DNA of 64,000 nt from Tepidibacter mesophilus (GTDB lineage: Bacteria > Bacillota > Clostridia > Peptostreptococcales > Peptostreptococcaceae): contig NZ_BDQY01000002.1 in the NCBI RefSeq assembly GCF_002724055.1, positions 186,001-250,000 on the forward strand. The letters run 5' to 3'. The notes under the pieces were generated by a model that ran no database searches, was not told the DNA's origin, and worked only from the letters and a program-made list of their open reading frames with translations. This document shows, piece by piece, positions 16,762 through 25,135 of this stretch (its first letter is position 1; every line of letters starts with the position of its first letter). The position numbers and the translations under genes were made by a program.

Positions 16762-18030
16762 ATGCAAGAGAAAATATTGAACACGCCTATTGAATCATCT
16801 ACGGTTGAAAAAAATATAGGGGTTAATGAAAATCTTAAAAAAGCTATACTGGCTATACAGCATTTATTTGCAATGTTTGGAGCGACAGTTTTAGTACCTA
16901 TCTTAACGGGGTTTGATCCATCGGTAGCTCTAATATCAGCAGGACTTGGAACTTTAATATTTCACTTAGTTACAAAAGGAATGGTTCCTGTATTTTTAGG
17001 ATCAAGCTTTGCATTCATACCTGTAATAATCACAGTTAAAGAAATATACAATGGGGATTTAGCTTATGCACAAGGCGGAATAATAGTAGCTGGAATGATG
17101 TATCTAATTATGTCTTTAATAGTTAAAACAGTTGGAATCGAAAAAGTAAAAAAATATTTTCCAGCACAAGTAACAGGACCTATGATTGTTGTAATAGGAC
17201 TTAATCTAATACCAGTTGCATTTGGTATGGCATCAGGAAACTTTATAGTAGCAATAGTAACTTTATCTACTGCACTTTTAATAACATTATTCGCAAAAGG
17301 ATTTATAAAGCAATTATCTATACTAATAGCTGTAGCAACAGGATATATACTATCACTTAGTTTAGGACTAATAGATACAAATGTTATAAGAGAAGCTTCT
17401 TGGGTTATGGTTCCAAACTTCACACTACCTAAGTTTGATATAGGAGCAATAGCAATAATAGCACCAGTAGTACTAGCGGTTTTTATGGAGCATATAGGAG
17501 ATGTAACAACTAATGGAGCAGTTGTAGGAAAGGATTTTATAAAGAATCCAGGACTTAACAGAACTTTAATAGGAGATGGACTTGCAACAATAGTTGGAGG
17601 ATTCATAGGAGGACCTGCTAATACAACGTACGGAGAAAATACAGGAGTGCTTGCAATAACTAAAAACTACGATCCATCTATACTTAGAATAACAGCTGTG
17701 TTTGCAATAACACTTGGATGTATAAGTAAAGTTGGAATGTTTCTGCAGACTATACCAACACCAGTAATGGGTGGAATAAGCTTAATGCTGTTCTCTATGA
17801 TATCTATAATAGGAGTTAAGACGGTAAAAAATAGTAAAATAGAATTTAAATCATCTAATTTAATAATAATGGGATCTATACTAATTATAGGATTGGGAAC
17901 TAACTACCTTCAAGGCAAGGGAATATCAATAGGAATACCAGTAACTGAAACGGTTAAAATAACAGGGCTTAGCCTTGCAGCTATAGTTGGAATAGTTTTA
18001 AATAGAGTACTTAATAGAGATTCTATATAA
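16762..18030 (+). CDS. uraA: Uracil/xanthine permease family transporter (probable uracil permease)
   Basis: A 422-residue NCS2 transporter with about 12-14 hydrophobic segments. The family motif GGPANTTYGENTGV lies near residue 280, and Q/E-rich substrate helices include FMEHIGDVTTNG. The PyrR leader upstream and adjacency to pyrR point to uracil as substrate; xanthine transport cannot be excluded from sequence alone. AAGGAGG lies 7 bases before ATG and is the strand apparently hidden by the leader hairpin. A 20-bp perfect terminator follows. Confidence 0.93.
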   Translation: MQEKILNTPIESSTVEKNIGVNENLKKAILAIQHLFAMFGATVLVPILTGFDPSVALISAGLGTLIFHLVTKGMVPVFLGSSFAFIPVIITVKEIYNGDLAYAQGGIIVAGMMYLIMSLIVKTVGIEKVKKYFPAQVTGPMIVVIGLNLIPVAFGMASGNFIVAIVTLSTALLITLFAKGFIKQLSILIAVATGYILSLSLGLIDTNVIREASWVMVPNFTLPKFDIGAIAIIAPVVLAVFMEHIGDVTTNGAVVGKDFIKNPGLNRTLIGDGLATIVGGFIGGPANTTYGENTGVLAITKNYDPSILRITAVFAITLGCISKVGMFLQTIPTPVMGGISLMLFSMISIIGVKTVKNSKIEFKSSNLIIMGSILIIGLGTNYLQGKGISIGIPVTETVKITGLSLAAIVGIVLNRVLNRDSI

Positions 18031-18046
18031 ATAGATTAATAAATCT

Positions 18047-18090
18047 AAAAGGGCTACTTATATCATAAAAATGATATAAGTAGCCCTTTT
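18047..18090 (+). terminator. Bidirectional terminator between uraA and DUF1097 gene
   Basis: A perfect 20-bp stem: AAAAGGGCTACTTATATCAT (18047-18066) and its complement (18071-18090) around AAAA. It is T-rich on both strands, between convergent genes. Confidence 0.93.
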
Positions 18091-18184
18091 ATTATTGGGT
18101 TGTCAAAACTATATTGTAAAACTAGATCTTGCCTTGATAGAAAATAAAAAATATTTATTTTTATATCATTATCATTTATAAATT

Positions 18185-18667
18185 CTAAACAACTTCTTTT
18201 ACATCTGAATCAGAGTTTTTGATTTTAAAAGCTAAAACTCCAGCTTTATCAGATATATAACCTAAAATAGCGCCGCATAATAATCCTATAGCTGCCATTT
18301 TAAAGTCTCCATTTAAACCAAATGTTGTAAAACAACCTATAAAACTACAAGGCACACATGAAAACCTCTTGAATCTAGATTGATAAATAAGAATAAATGT
18401 TATAAACCCACATGTAAGTAAATTTGAAATTATAGGAATATCTATTAAAGAGCTTATATAAATTGTAAGCATTGACCAAAATATACCAGCAAAATTACAT
18501 GAGTAAGATTTAATCATTTTTTTAATGGAATCGGTTTCATTTGCTATACAAAAACTAGTCCAGCCAGCAAAGCCTACCCATATAAACATGTTCATTAAAT
18601 CACTTATATTAGACCAAATAAAGGCTATAATTGCTGAAAATAAAGAAACTAAAAATAATTCACTCAT
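18185..18667 (-). CDS. DUF1097 family membrane protein
   Basis: A 160-residue integral membrane protein with about five hydrophobic segments and the DUF1097 pattern: an N-terminal WVGFAGWTSFCIANE, then glycine-rich segments NFAGIFWSML and GLLCGAILGYISDKAG. DUF1097 members are small bacterial membrane proteins of unknown function. I chose the ATG at 18667 because GAGAGG is about 9 bases upstream; an ATG three codons earlier is too close to it. It is a single gene, convergent with uraA. Confidence 0.82.
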   Translation of the reverse strand: MSELFLVSLFSAIIAFIWSNISDLMNMFIWVGFAGWTSFCIANETDSIKKMIKSYSCNFAGIFWSMLTIYISSLIDIPIISNLLTCGFITFILIYQSRFKRFSCVPCSFIGCFTTFGLNGDFKMAAIGLLCGAILGYISDKAGVLAFKIKNSDSDVKEVV

Positions 18668-18882
18668 AATAATCATCCTCTCAATAGTAAATATATTAGG
18701 AAAATATATTATAACAGTAACGTATAAAAAATGTAAAGAAAATTTTGAATTAAGGAATTTATATCCAATGAAATAAAAGTGTTTATATATTAAGAAGTAA
18801 AATTTGAAAAAGATATATTAGTTGTATGCACTGAACTTTTAAAAGGAGGAAAAATGCGTTTTATAATAAAATATGAAAATTA

Positions 18883-18937
18883 AAAATATGTCTATGAAAG
18901 TATCGTTGCATTCGAGTTATTTTCATAGACATATTTT
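18883..18937 (-). terminator. Long hairpin between rqcH and DUF1097 gene; likely rqcH terminator
   Basis: A perfect 17-bp stem, AAAATATGTCTATGAAA (18883-18899) with TTTCATAGACATATTTT (18921-18937). On the minus strand it is followed by TTTAATTTTC, fitting the end of rqcH. The stem start resembles the outer arms of the palindromic element at 55.4 kb. Apart from this hairpin and a 9-codon frame after AAAGGAGG (18854-18883), the 330-base gap 18668-18995 shows nothing definite. Confidence 0.65.
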
Positions 18938-18995
18938 GATAACCCACATATTCATTACATGTGATAGTATGAATAAATTGTTATTTAAATCTTAA

Positions 18996-20801
18996 TTATT
19001 CCTCAGAATTTATTTCAACATTACCTTGTATTTTAACTATTTCTTCTTCAAGAGGAGTTACATAAATAGTACTATTGGTCTCATAAATTACCATTCCTGG
19101 CTTTGCGCCACTAGGCTTTTTAACGTTTTTCTTCAACGTATAATCAACAGGAACCTTAGAAGACATCTTACCCTTGCTGTAATAAGCGGCAAGCATTGCT
19201 GCTTCAAATATCGTAGATTCAGGGATTTCATCTAATTCAGATTTTATTATAACATGAGATCCAGGGATATTCTTAGTATGAAGCCACATATCATTGTTTG
19301 TAGCCATTTTCAATGTCAAATAATCATTTTGTTTGTTATTCTTACCAACGAATATCTTTAATCCATCTGAAGATAAGAACTCGTAAGGGGCAGTCTTTAA
19401 AACATTTTTTTCTTTGTTTTTCTTACCACCATCCTTAACTTTTCCTTTAACATAACCTACCTTAATTAGCTCTTCTTTTATTTCATCTAACTCATCTATA
19501 CTTTCGCAATTGGCTATACTTAACATTATATTTTCAAGATAATTTATTTCTTCTTCAGTTATTTTAAGTTGATCAGTTATTTCAATTAAAGCAGTTTTAA
19601 GCTTATTGTACTTTTTGAAATACTTTTGAGCATTCTCAGAAGGAGTCAATCTTTTATCAAGTGGGATAGTTACATTGCCACTACTAGAATCATAAAAATT
19701 CACTACTTCAACTTCATCCATACCTTTTTGAATCATGTATATATAAGATGTTATAAGCTCACCGTTTATCTTATATTTATCTGCATTTTTAGATTCTAAT
19801 AATTCTTCTTTTTGTTTTTTAGATTTTTTATATAGTCTATCTAATTTGTTGGATATACTTTTTCTAAGGCTTTGAGATTTTTGATGTATTCTTTCCTTAA
19901 CATCTTTTTCTAAATAGTAGGTTTCAAGGATAGAGTTTATACTATCACTTTCTATAAAAGAGTAATGATTGAACATAGTAAGTTTTATACAACTAAAATC
20001 TATAATTTTGTTGAATCTCTTATCTATAGCTATACAAGGAAAGAAAATATTGTTTTTTATTTGGTTAAATAATCTATTGAATGTTTCATATAATAATTTG
20101 AAATCTTTTCTATCTATATGACTTATATTAGCATCAATATCTAAATTTGATCTAAAACAAATTTCTTTTGCTATTATAGGGCTGATACCCTCGAATGAAG
20201 AATATATTGATTTATACAATTCAGATTTAGAGGAATTTAAAAGTGAATCAATGAATGTACTCTCATCTATATTATTCACTGGATTTAGTTTGTTTTGAGA
20301 TGGTGGATTTATGTAGTTTTGGCCTGGAAGAACCTGTCTATATCTACTAATACTAAGAGGTATTCTTTTAATAGAATCAACGATTTTATTTTCTTCATTA
20401 TCTACAAGTATTATATTACTATGTCTTCCCATTATTTCTATTATTAAATCTTTTGACTTTCTTATTTTAAGCTCATCTAAAGACTCTATAGTGATCTTTA
20501 TTATTCTCTCAAAATCAGGTTGTTCTATTTTTACTATTCTCCCATTTTGTATGTGCTTTCTAAGTAACATACAAAAAAGAGGTGCTTTTATAGGGTTTTT
20601 TTTGTTGTGTGAGTTTGTAGTGTATACTCTTGGGTTTGAACTATTTGCACTTATTAATAATTTATAATTAGTATTATTGCTTCTTATATTAAAAAGAAGC
20701 TCATCATCTTCAGGTTGATATATTTTATCTATTTTACCATCTACTAATTGAGATGAAAGTTCTTTAACTAATGAATTTATAACTAATCCATCTAATGCCA
20801 T
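18996..20801 (-). CDS. rqcH: RqcH / NFACT family ribosome quality-control protein (FbpA-like)
   Basis: Binds split 50S subunits carrying stalled peptidyl-tRNA and directs C-terminal alanine tailing. Older annotations call the family fibronectin-binding protein. The 601-residue protein shows NFACT-N from MALDGLVINSLVKEL, a central helix-hairpin-helix plus long coiled coil (about residues 280-430) and NFACT-R with MWLHTKNIPGSHVII. I chose the start at 20801 (AGAAGGGAAGG upstream) because homology begins there; frames extending to 20897 are not supported. Divergent from dapF across a spacer with a long inverted repeat. Confidence 0.92.
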   Translation of the reverse strand: MALDGLVINSLVKELSSQLVDGKIDKIYQPEDDELLFNIRSNNTNYKLLISANSSNPRVYTTNSHNKKNPIKAPLFCMLLRKHIQNGRIVKIEQPDFERIIKITIESLDELKIRKSKDLIIEIMGRHSNIILVDNEENKIVDSIKRIPLSISRYRQVLPGQNYINPPSQNKLNPVNNIDESTFIDSLLNSSKSELYKSIYSSFEGISPIIAKEICFRSNLDIDANISHIDRKDFKLLYETFNRLFNQIKNNIFFPCIAIDKRFNKIIDFSCIKLTMFNHYSFIESDSINSILETYYLEKDVKERIHQKSQSLRKSISNKLDRLYKKSKKQKEELLESKNADKYKINGELITSYIYMIQKGMDEVEVVNFYDSSSGNVTIPLDKRLTPSENAQKYFKKYNKLKTALIEITDQLKITEEEINYLENIMLSIANCESIDELDEIKEELIKVGYVKGKVKDGGKKNKEKNVLKTAPYEFLSSDGLKIFVGKNNKQNDYLTLKMATNNDMWLHTKNIPGSHVIIKSELDEIPESTIFEAAMLAAYYSKGKMSSKVPVDYTLKKNVKKPSGAKPGMVIYETNSTIYVTPLEEEIVKIQGNVEINSEE

Positions 20802-20885
20802 TATAATACCTTCCCTTCTTTTAAGTTTCATTTTATTCTTAGTATATCTCATAAAATTATACAAATACAAGTTAATAGTTATGTA

Positions 20886-20929
20886 ATTATCGTTCAAATG
20901 TTACAAAATCGTAATATTTGAACGATAAT
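20886..20929. promoter_or_regulatory. 19-bp inverted repeat in the rqcH-dapF divergent spacer
   Basis: ATTATCGTTCAAATGTTAC (20886-20904) and GTAATATTTGAACGATAAT (20911-20929) pair at 18 of 19 positions around a 6-base spacer. It lies between divergent genes, about 55 bases before dapF. It could be a regulator operator or a terminator-like attenuator (TTTGTTTATT follows on the plus strand); I cannot decide. Confidence 0.6.
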
Positions 20930-20983
20930 TTGTTTATTCTAATAAAATTTAATATATAATAACTTTTTAAGGAGGTAAGTCCG

Positions 20984-21817
20984 ATGATTAAATTTTGGAA
21001 GCTGCATGGAGCTGGAAATGATTTTATAGCAGTAGATGGGGAACAATATATTATAAATGATTATTCTAGGTTTGCAAAACATGTTTGCCATAGACGCTTT
21101 GGAATAGGAGCAGACGGAATTTTAGTTTATAAAAAAACAGAAGATGCTGATGCTCAAATGGTTTATTACAATTCAGACGGTTCAATAGCTAATATGTGTG
21201 GAAATGGAATAAGATGCTTTGCAAAATTCATATACGACAATAAACTTGTAAATAAAACAGAGTTTAAAGTAAGAACTTTAGATGGGATAAAGAATATTAA
21301 TATAGATCTTAAAGACGATGAAATAAGAAATATAAGAGTTGATATGGGAAAAGCAAACTTTAATCCAAAAGCTGTACCTGTAATTACTAATAGAGATATT
21401 TTTATTAATGAGAAAATATATATAGAGGGTACTCCTATTAATATATCATCTATATTAATAGGAGTACCTCATAGTGTTATATTTGTAGATGAAATAGATA
21501 AGGATTTTATATTTAAGTATGGTCCTAAAATTGAAAAACTAGATATATTTCCGCAAAAAACTAATGTAAACTTTGTTCAAATAATAGATGAACACAATAT
21601 AAAGGTATTTACTTGGGAAAGAGGCTGTGGATATACACTGGCATGCGGAACTGGTATATGCTCATCTGTTATAATATCTAAATACTTAGGAATAGTATCA
21701 GATAAAGTAAATGTAGAATCAGAAGGTGGAAAGCTTTTTATAGAGATTTTAGACGATGTTGTATATATGAATGGAACTGCTGTTAAAATATGTGAAGGAT
21801 TATTGGAGGTTAAATAA
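20984..21817 (+). CDS. dapF: Diaminopimelate epimerase
   Basis: Converts LL- to meso-diaminopimelate for lysine and peptidoglycan. The 277-residue protein has the two catalytic cysteine motifs MCGNGIRCF and ACGTGICSS, plus the N-terminal KLHGAGNDFI. AAGGAGG precedes ATG. The yicC ATG follows immediately after the stop, so the genes are probably coupled. An 18-bp perfect inverted repeat lies inside the coding sequence (21428-21468). Confidence 0.96.
   Translation: MIKFWKLHGAGNDFIAVDGEQYIINDYSRFAKHVCHRRFGIGADGILVYKKTEDADAQMVYYNSDGSIANMCGNGIRCFAKFIYDNKLVNKTEFKVRTLDGIKNINIDLKDDEIRNIRVDMGKANFNPKAVPVITNRDIFINEKIYIEGTPINISSILIGVPHSVIFVDEIDKDFIFKYGPKIEKLDIFPQKTNVNFVQIIDEHNIKVFTWERGCGYTLACGTGICSSVIISKYLGIVSDKVNVESEGGKLFIEILDDVVYMNGTAVKICEGLLEVK
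21428..21468 (+). repeat. Perfect 18-bp inverted repeat within dapF
   Basis: GGTACTCCTATTAATATA (21428-21445), loop TCATC, exact complement at 21451-21468. It encodes the GTPINISSILIGVP segment of DapF. No T run follows. Confidence 0.85.
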
Positions 21818-22699
21818 ATGGCAATTAGCATGACTGGGTTTGGTAGGGGTGAGAATAGTAATGAAAAATTTAATTTCATTATAGAAGCTAAAAGTGTAAA
21901 TCATAAGTATACTGATATAAGTGTTAAAATTCCAAGAAAAATATCTTTTTTAGAAGAGGATGTAAGAAAGCTTGCAAAAAATTATGTTAAAAGAGGTAGG
22001 GTAGATATATTTGTAAGATACGAGATAATAGGAGAATCTGATGTAAACTTGAAGTTAGACTCAAATCTTGCATCTCAATATTACAATGAACTTATAAAAA
22101 TAAAAAATGAGTTTGATGTAAGAGATGATATATCTGTTATGAATATAGCCAAATTCCCAGAGGTAATAAAAATAGAAGAAAAAGAAGAAGATGAAAAAGC
22201 TACATGGAATTGCTTGAAACAGGCAGTTGAAAATGCTCTTATAAACTTAAAAGATATGAGGACAATAGAAGGAGAAAGACTTGCACAAGACATTAAATCA
22301 AGATGCGCTCTTTTAGAAAAATGTATTGATGAAATAGAGAAAAATTCATATAATGTAGTTGCTGAGTATAAGGATAAGCTAGAAAATAGGATAAAAGAGT
22401 TACTTAAAGACTCTATTGAGATTGATGAATCTAGGTTAGCTCAGGAAGTTGCTGTATATGCTGATAAAAGTAGTATAACAGAAGAATTGGTTAGATTTAA
22501 AAGCCATATAAAGCAAATTGAAAAAAATATAGATTTAAATGATTTAATAGGTAGAAAAATAGATTTCTTAATTCAAGAGATGAATAGAGAAGTAAACACA
22601 ATAGGCTCTAAATCTTCAGATTTAAAAACAACGGAACTTGTAGTCGAAATAAAAAGCGAATTAGAAAAAATTAGGGAGCAAATTCAAAACATAGAATAG
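21818..22699 (+). CDS. yicC: YicC/YloC family endoribonuclease
   Basis: A 293-residue YicC family protein: N-terminal [15 protein letters not shown] and [18 protein letters not shown], a coiled-coil middle, and the conserved C-terminal block [21 protein letters not shown]. YicC proteins are endoribonucleases; in E. coli YicC affects RyhB sRNA decay. The gene starts at the base after the dapF stop and is followed by remA-gmk-rpoZ, the conserved yloC-ylzA-gmk-rpoZ order of Firmicutes. Confidence 0.93.
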   Translation: MAISMTGFGRGENSNEKFNFIIEAKSVNHKYTDISVKIPRKISFLEEDVRKLAKNYVKRGRVDIFVRYEIIGESDVNLKLDSNLASQYYNELIKIKNEFDVRDDISVMNIAKFPEVIKIEEKEEDEKATWNCLKQAVENALINLKDMRTIEGERLAQDIKSRCALLEKCIDEIEKNSYNVVAEYKDKLENRIKELLKDSIEIDESRLAQEVAVYADKSSITEELVRFKSHIKQIEKNIDLNDLIGRKIDFLIQEMNREVNTIGSKSSDLKTTELVVEIKSELEKIREQIQNIE

Positions 22700-22710
22700 G
22701 AGAATTACAA

Positions 22711-22980
22711 ATGGGAATAAAACTTATAAATATAGGATTTGGAAATATAGTTTCAGCAAATAGGATAATAGCTATAGTTAGTCCTGAATCTGCCCCTATA
22801 AAAAGAATGATTCAAGAGTCAAGAGAAAAACATATGCTTATAGATGCAACATATGGTAGAAGAACTAGGGCTGTGGTTATAACTGATAGTCAGCACATAA
22901 TTCTTTCTGCTGTTCAGCCAGAAACTGTGGCACATAGACTTGAATTGAAAGAAGATAATCATAATAATCACGAAGAATAG
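22711..22980 (+). CDS. remA: RemA/YlzA family DNA-binding regulator (DUF370)
   Basis: An 89-residue DUF370 protein starting [32 protein letters not shown], close to RemA of Bacillus subtilis, a ring-forming DNA-binding activator of biofilm matrix and osmoprotection genes. In Clostridia the targets are unknown. TAGGAG overlaps the yicC stop and serves as ribosome-binding site. The gene lies between yicC and gmk as in Bacillus. Confidence 0.93.
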   Translation: MGIKLINIGFGNIVSANRIIAIVSPESAPIKRMIQESREKHMLIDATYGRRTRAVVITDSQHIILSAVQPETVAHRLELKEDNHNNHEE

Positions 22981-22994
22981 GAAGGTAGATACAA

Positions 22995-23609
22995 ATGAAT
23001 AGAGAAGGACTTTTAATAGTGGTTTCAGGTCCATCGGGAGCTGGAAAAGGAACTATATGCAAAGAACTTTTGAGTAGAAATAAAGATATACATCTTTCTG
23101 TTTCTGCTACAACTAGACAGCCAAGACAAGGTGAAGTAGATGGAATAAACTATCACTTTATATCTAAAGAAAAGTTTGAGAATATGATAGGCAATGAGGA
23201 ATTTTTAGAGTATGCTAGAGTATATGATAATTTCTATGGGACACCAAAGCAAGCCGTACTAGATACTTTAAGTAAGGGTCAAAATGTTTTACTTGAAATA
23301 GATATCCAAGGAGCTATGAGCGTAAAAGATAGATACCCAAATGGAGTATTTGTATTCATACTTCCTCCATCGTTAGATGAATTAAAAAATAGAATAGTAA
23401 AAAGAGGAACAGAAACTGAAGCTGATATTAATAAAAGATTTGGAAGTGCTATATTTGAAATAGAGAAGATTGAAAACTATCACTATTTTATAATGAATCA
23501 AGATGTTGATAAGTCAACTTGTGAACTTGAAAATATAATCCATGCAGAGAAAAACAAAGTATGTAGATACAAAAATAATATAATAAAGAAATTTAAGGAG
23601 GAATTATAA
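22995..23609 (+). CDS. gmk: Guanylate kinase
   Basis: Phosphorylates GMP/dGMP to GDP/dGDP. The 204-residue enzyme has the P-loop GPSGAGKGT near residue 11, the GMP-binding TTRQPRQGEVDGINYHF, and the lid segment IVKRGTETEADINKR. GGAAGG precedes ATG. rpoZ follows after one base, so they are co-transcribed. Confidence 0.97.
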   Translation: MNREGLLIVVSGPSGAGKGTICKELLSRNKDIHLSVSATTRQPRQGEVDGINYHFISKEKFENMIGNEEFLEYARVYDNFYGTPKQAVLDTLSKGQNVLLEIDIQGAMSVKDRYPNGVFVFILPPSLDELKNRIVKRGTETEADINKRFGSAIFEIEKIENYHYFIMNQDVDKSTCELENIIHAEKNKVCRYKNNIIKKFKEEL

Positions 23610-23610
23610 T

Positions 23611-23865
23611 ATGTTATACCCATCAATAAACGATCTTTTAAAGAAAATAGATAATAGATATAATCTAGTAATAGCTGTATCTAAGAGAGCTAGAAAGTTA
23701 ATAGAAGGTGAAGAAGAGTTAGTAAGAACAAAAGAAGTAAAGCCTGTTGATATAGCGACTCAAGAAGTATATGAAAATAAAATAAATTATAGACCTATGA
23801 CTGCTGAAGAAATAGAAACAGAAGAAAGACAAGAACATGTAGAACAAGAAAAAACAGAGGAGTAA
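23611..23865 (+). CDS. rpoZ: RNA polymerase omega subunit
   Basis: An 84-residue omega subunit that helps assemble RNA polymerase around beta-prime. The motif NRYNLVIAVSKRARKLIEGEE and the SINDLL start are typical; the C-terminal tail is acidic. AAGGAGG lies in the end of gmk. coaBC follows 4 bases after the stop. Confidence 0.95.
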   Translation: MLYPSINDLLKKIDNRYNLVIAVSKRARKLIEGEEELVRTKEVKPVDIATQEVYENKINYRPMTAEEIETEERQEHVEQEKTEE

Positions 23866-23869
23866 AAAA

Positions 23870-25066
23870 ATGTTAAGCTCAAAGAATATAGTTATTGGAG
23901 TATCCGGTGGAATAGCTGCATATAAAGCATGTGATATTGTGAGTAGGTTAAAAAAATTAAATGCAAATGTTAAAGTTATAATGACAAAATCAGCTGCAGA
24001 ATTTGTAACACCATTGACATTTCAATCTCTAAGCCAAAACTTTGTGGTTGTAGATATGTTTGATGAATTAAAAACTTGGGATGTTGAGCATATATCATTG
24101 GCACAGTGGGCAGATTTATTTTTAATAGCCCCTGCCACTGCAAATGTTATAGGTAAGATATCTAATGGAATAGCAGATGATATGTTATCTACTACTGTTA
24201 TGGCGACAAGAGCTGAAGTATTGATAGCGCCTGCTATGAATACTAATATGTATGAAAACAAAATAGTTCAACATAATATATCGAAACTCCAAGAAGTTGG
24301 ATATAAATTTGTTGAGCCTGAATCAGGAAGATTGGCTTGCGGAGATATAGGTAAAGGAAAATTAGCTTCTCCCGAGACTATAGTTAATCAGATATGTAAT
24401 CTTTTGACACTAGAACAAGACTTAAAAGATAAAAATATATTAATAACAGCTGGGCCAACTATAGAAAATATAGATCCTGTAAGGTATATAACTAATAGAT
24501 CCAGTGGGAAAATGGGTTACTCAATAGCTCAAAAGGCTATAGAGCGAGGAGCGAATGTCACGTTGATATCTGGTAAGACAGATCTTGATATACCTAAGGG
24601 GACTTCTAAGTTTATACATATAGAATCAGCTAAACAAATGTACGAAGCGGTTATAGATAATTTAGAAGGAAATGATATTATAATAAAATCAGCTGCAGTT
24701 GCTGATTATAAACCTAAAAATATATCTGACAAAAAAATTAAAAAATCTGATGATGATTTGATTTTAGAGCTAGACAGAAATAAAGATATATTGAAAGAAA
24801 TAGGAAAAATCAAAAAGGATAAAATATTAGTAGGATTCGCAGCAGAGACCAATGATTTAATTCAAAATGCTAAGAAAAAAATAGAAAAGAAAAATCTAGA
24901 TTTTATAGTGGCGAATGATTTAACTCAAAAAGGAGCGGGTTTTGGTGTTGACACTAATATAGTAAAAATAATAGACAAAAATGGAAATATACAAGAATAT
25001 CCTAAAATGAAGAAATACGAAATATCTAATATTATATTAGATAAAGTAAAGATGTTATTAAAATAG
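23870..25066 (+). CDS. coaBC: Bifunctional CoaBC (phosphopantothenoylcysteine synthetase/decarboxylase)
   Basis: Two successive steps of coenzyme A synthesis. In this 398-residue fusion the CoaC half (about residues 1-185) has GVSGGIAAYKACD, HISLAQWAD with the catalytic His, and PAMNTNMYEN. The CoaB half has ITAGPTIENIDPVRYITNRSSGKMG and the nucleotide-binding segment AAVADYKP. GGAG just before ATG gives strong initiation. Last gene before a hairpin that probably ends or attenuates the upstream operon. Confidence 0.96.
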   Translation: MLSSKNIVIGVSGGIAAYKACDIVSRLKKLNANVKVIMTKSAAEFVTPLTFQSLSQNFVVVDMFDELKTWDVEHISLAQWADLFLIAPATANVIGKISNGIADDMLSTTVMATRAEVLIAPAMNTNMYENKIVQHNISKLQEVGYKFVEPESGRLACGDIGKGKLASPETIVNQICNLLTLEQDLKDKNILITAGPTIENIDPVRYITNRSSGKMGYSIAQKAIERGANVTLISGKTDLDIPKGTSKFIHIESAKQMYEAVIDNLEGNDIIIKSAAVADYKPKNISDKKIKKSDDDLILELDRNKDILKEIGKIKKDKILVGFAAETNDLIQNAKKKIEKKNLDFIVANDLTQKGAGFGVDTNIVKIIDKNGNIQEYPKMKKYEISNIILDKVKMLLK

Positions 25067-25070
25067 CTAT

Positions 25071-25117
25071 AATATAAAAGTCCTATATTATTTAAAATAA
25101 TATTGGACTTTTATATT
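25071..25117 (+). terminator. Hairpin after coaBC
   Basis: AATATAAAAGTCC (25071-25083) pairs with GGACTTTTATATT (25105-25117), with further pairing inside (ATATTATT/AATAATAT). The T-rich 3' arm supports termination, though a clean T run is lacking. Confidence 0.65.
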
Positions 25118-25135
25118 ATGAAGTAGGTGCAGTTT

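Noticed and set aside
17064-17606. 180-codon open frame on the minus strand
   Set aside because: It lies wholly inside uraA, has a low-complexity Ile/Pro/Thr composition typical of an antisense shadow, and no ribosome-binding site.
18525-18776. 83-codon plus-strand frame
   Set aside because: Mostly antisense to the DUF1097 gene, no ribosome-binding site and no recognisable motif.
18854-18883. Nine-codon frame after AAAGGAGG
   Set aside because: Too short to support as a gene; kept only as a remark at the neighbouring hairpin.
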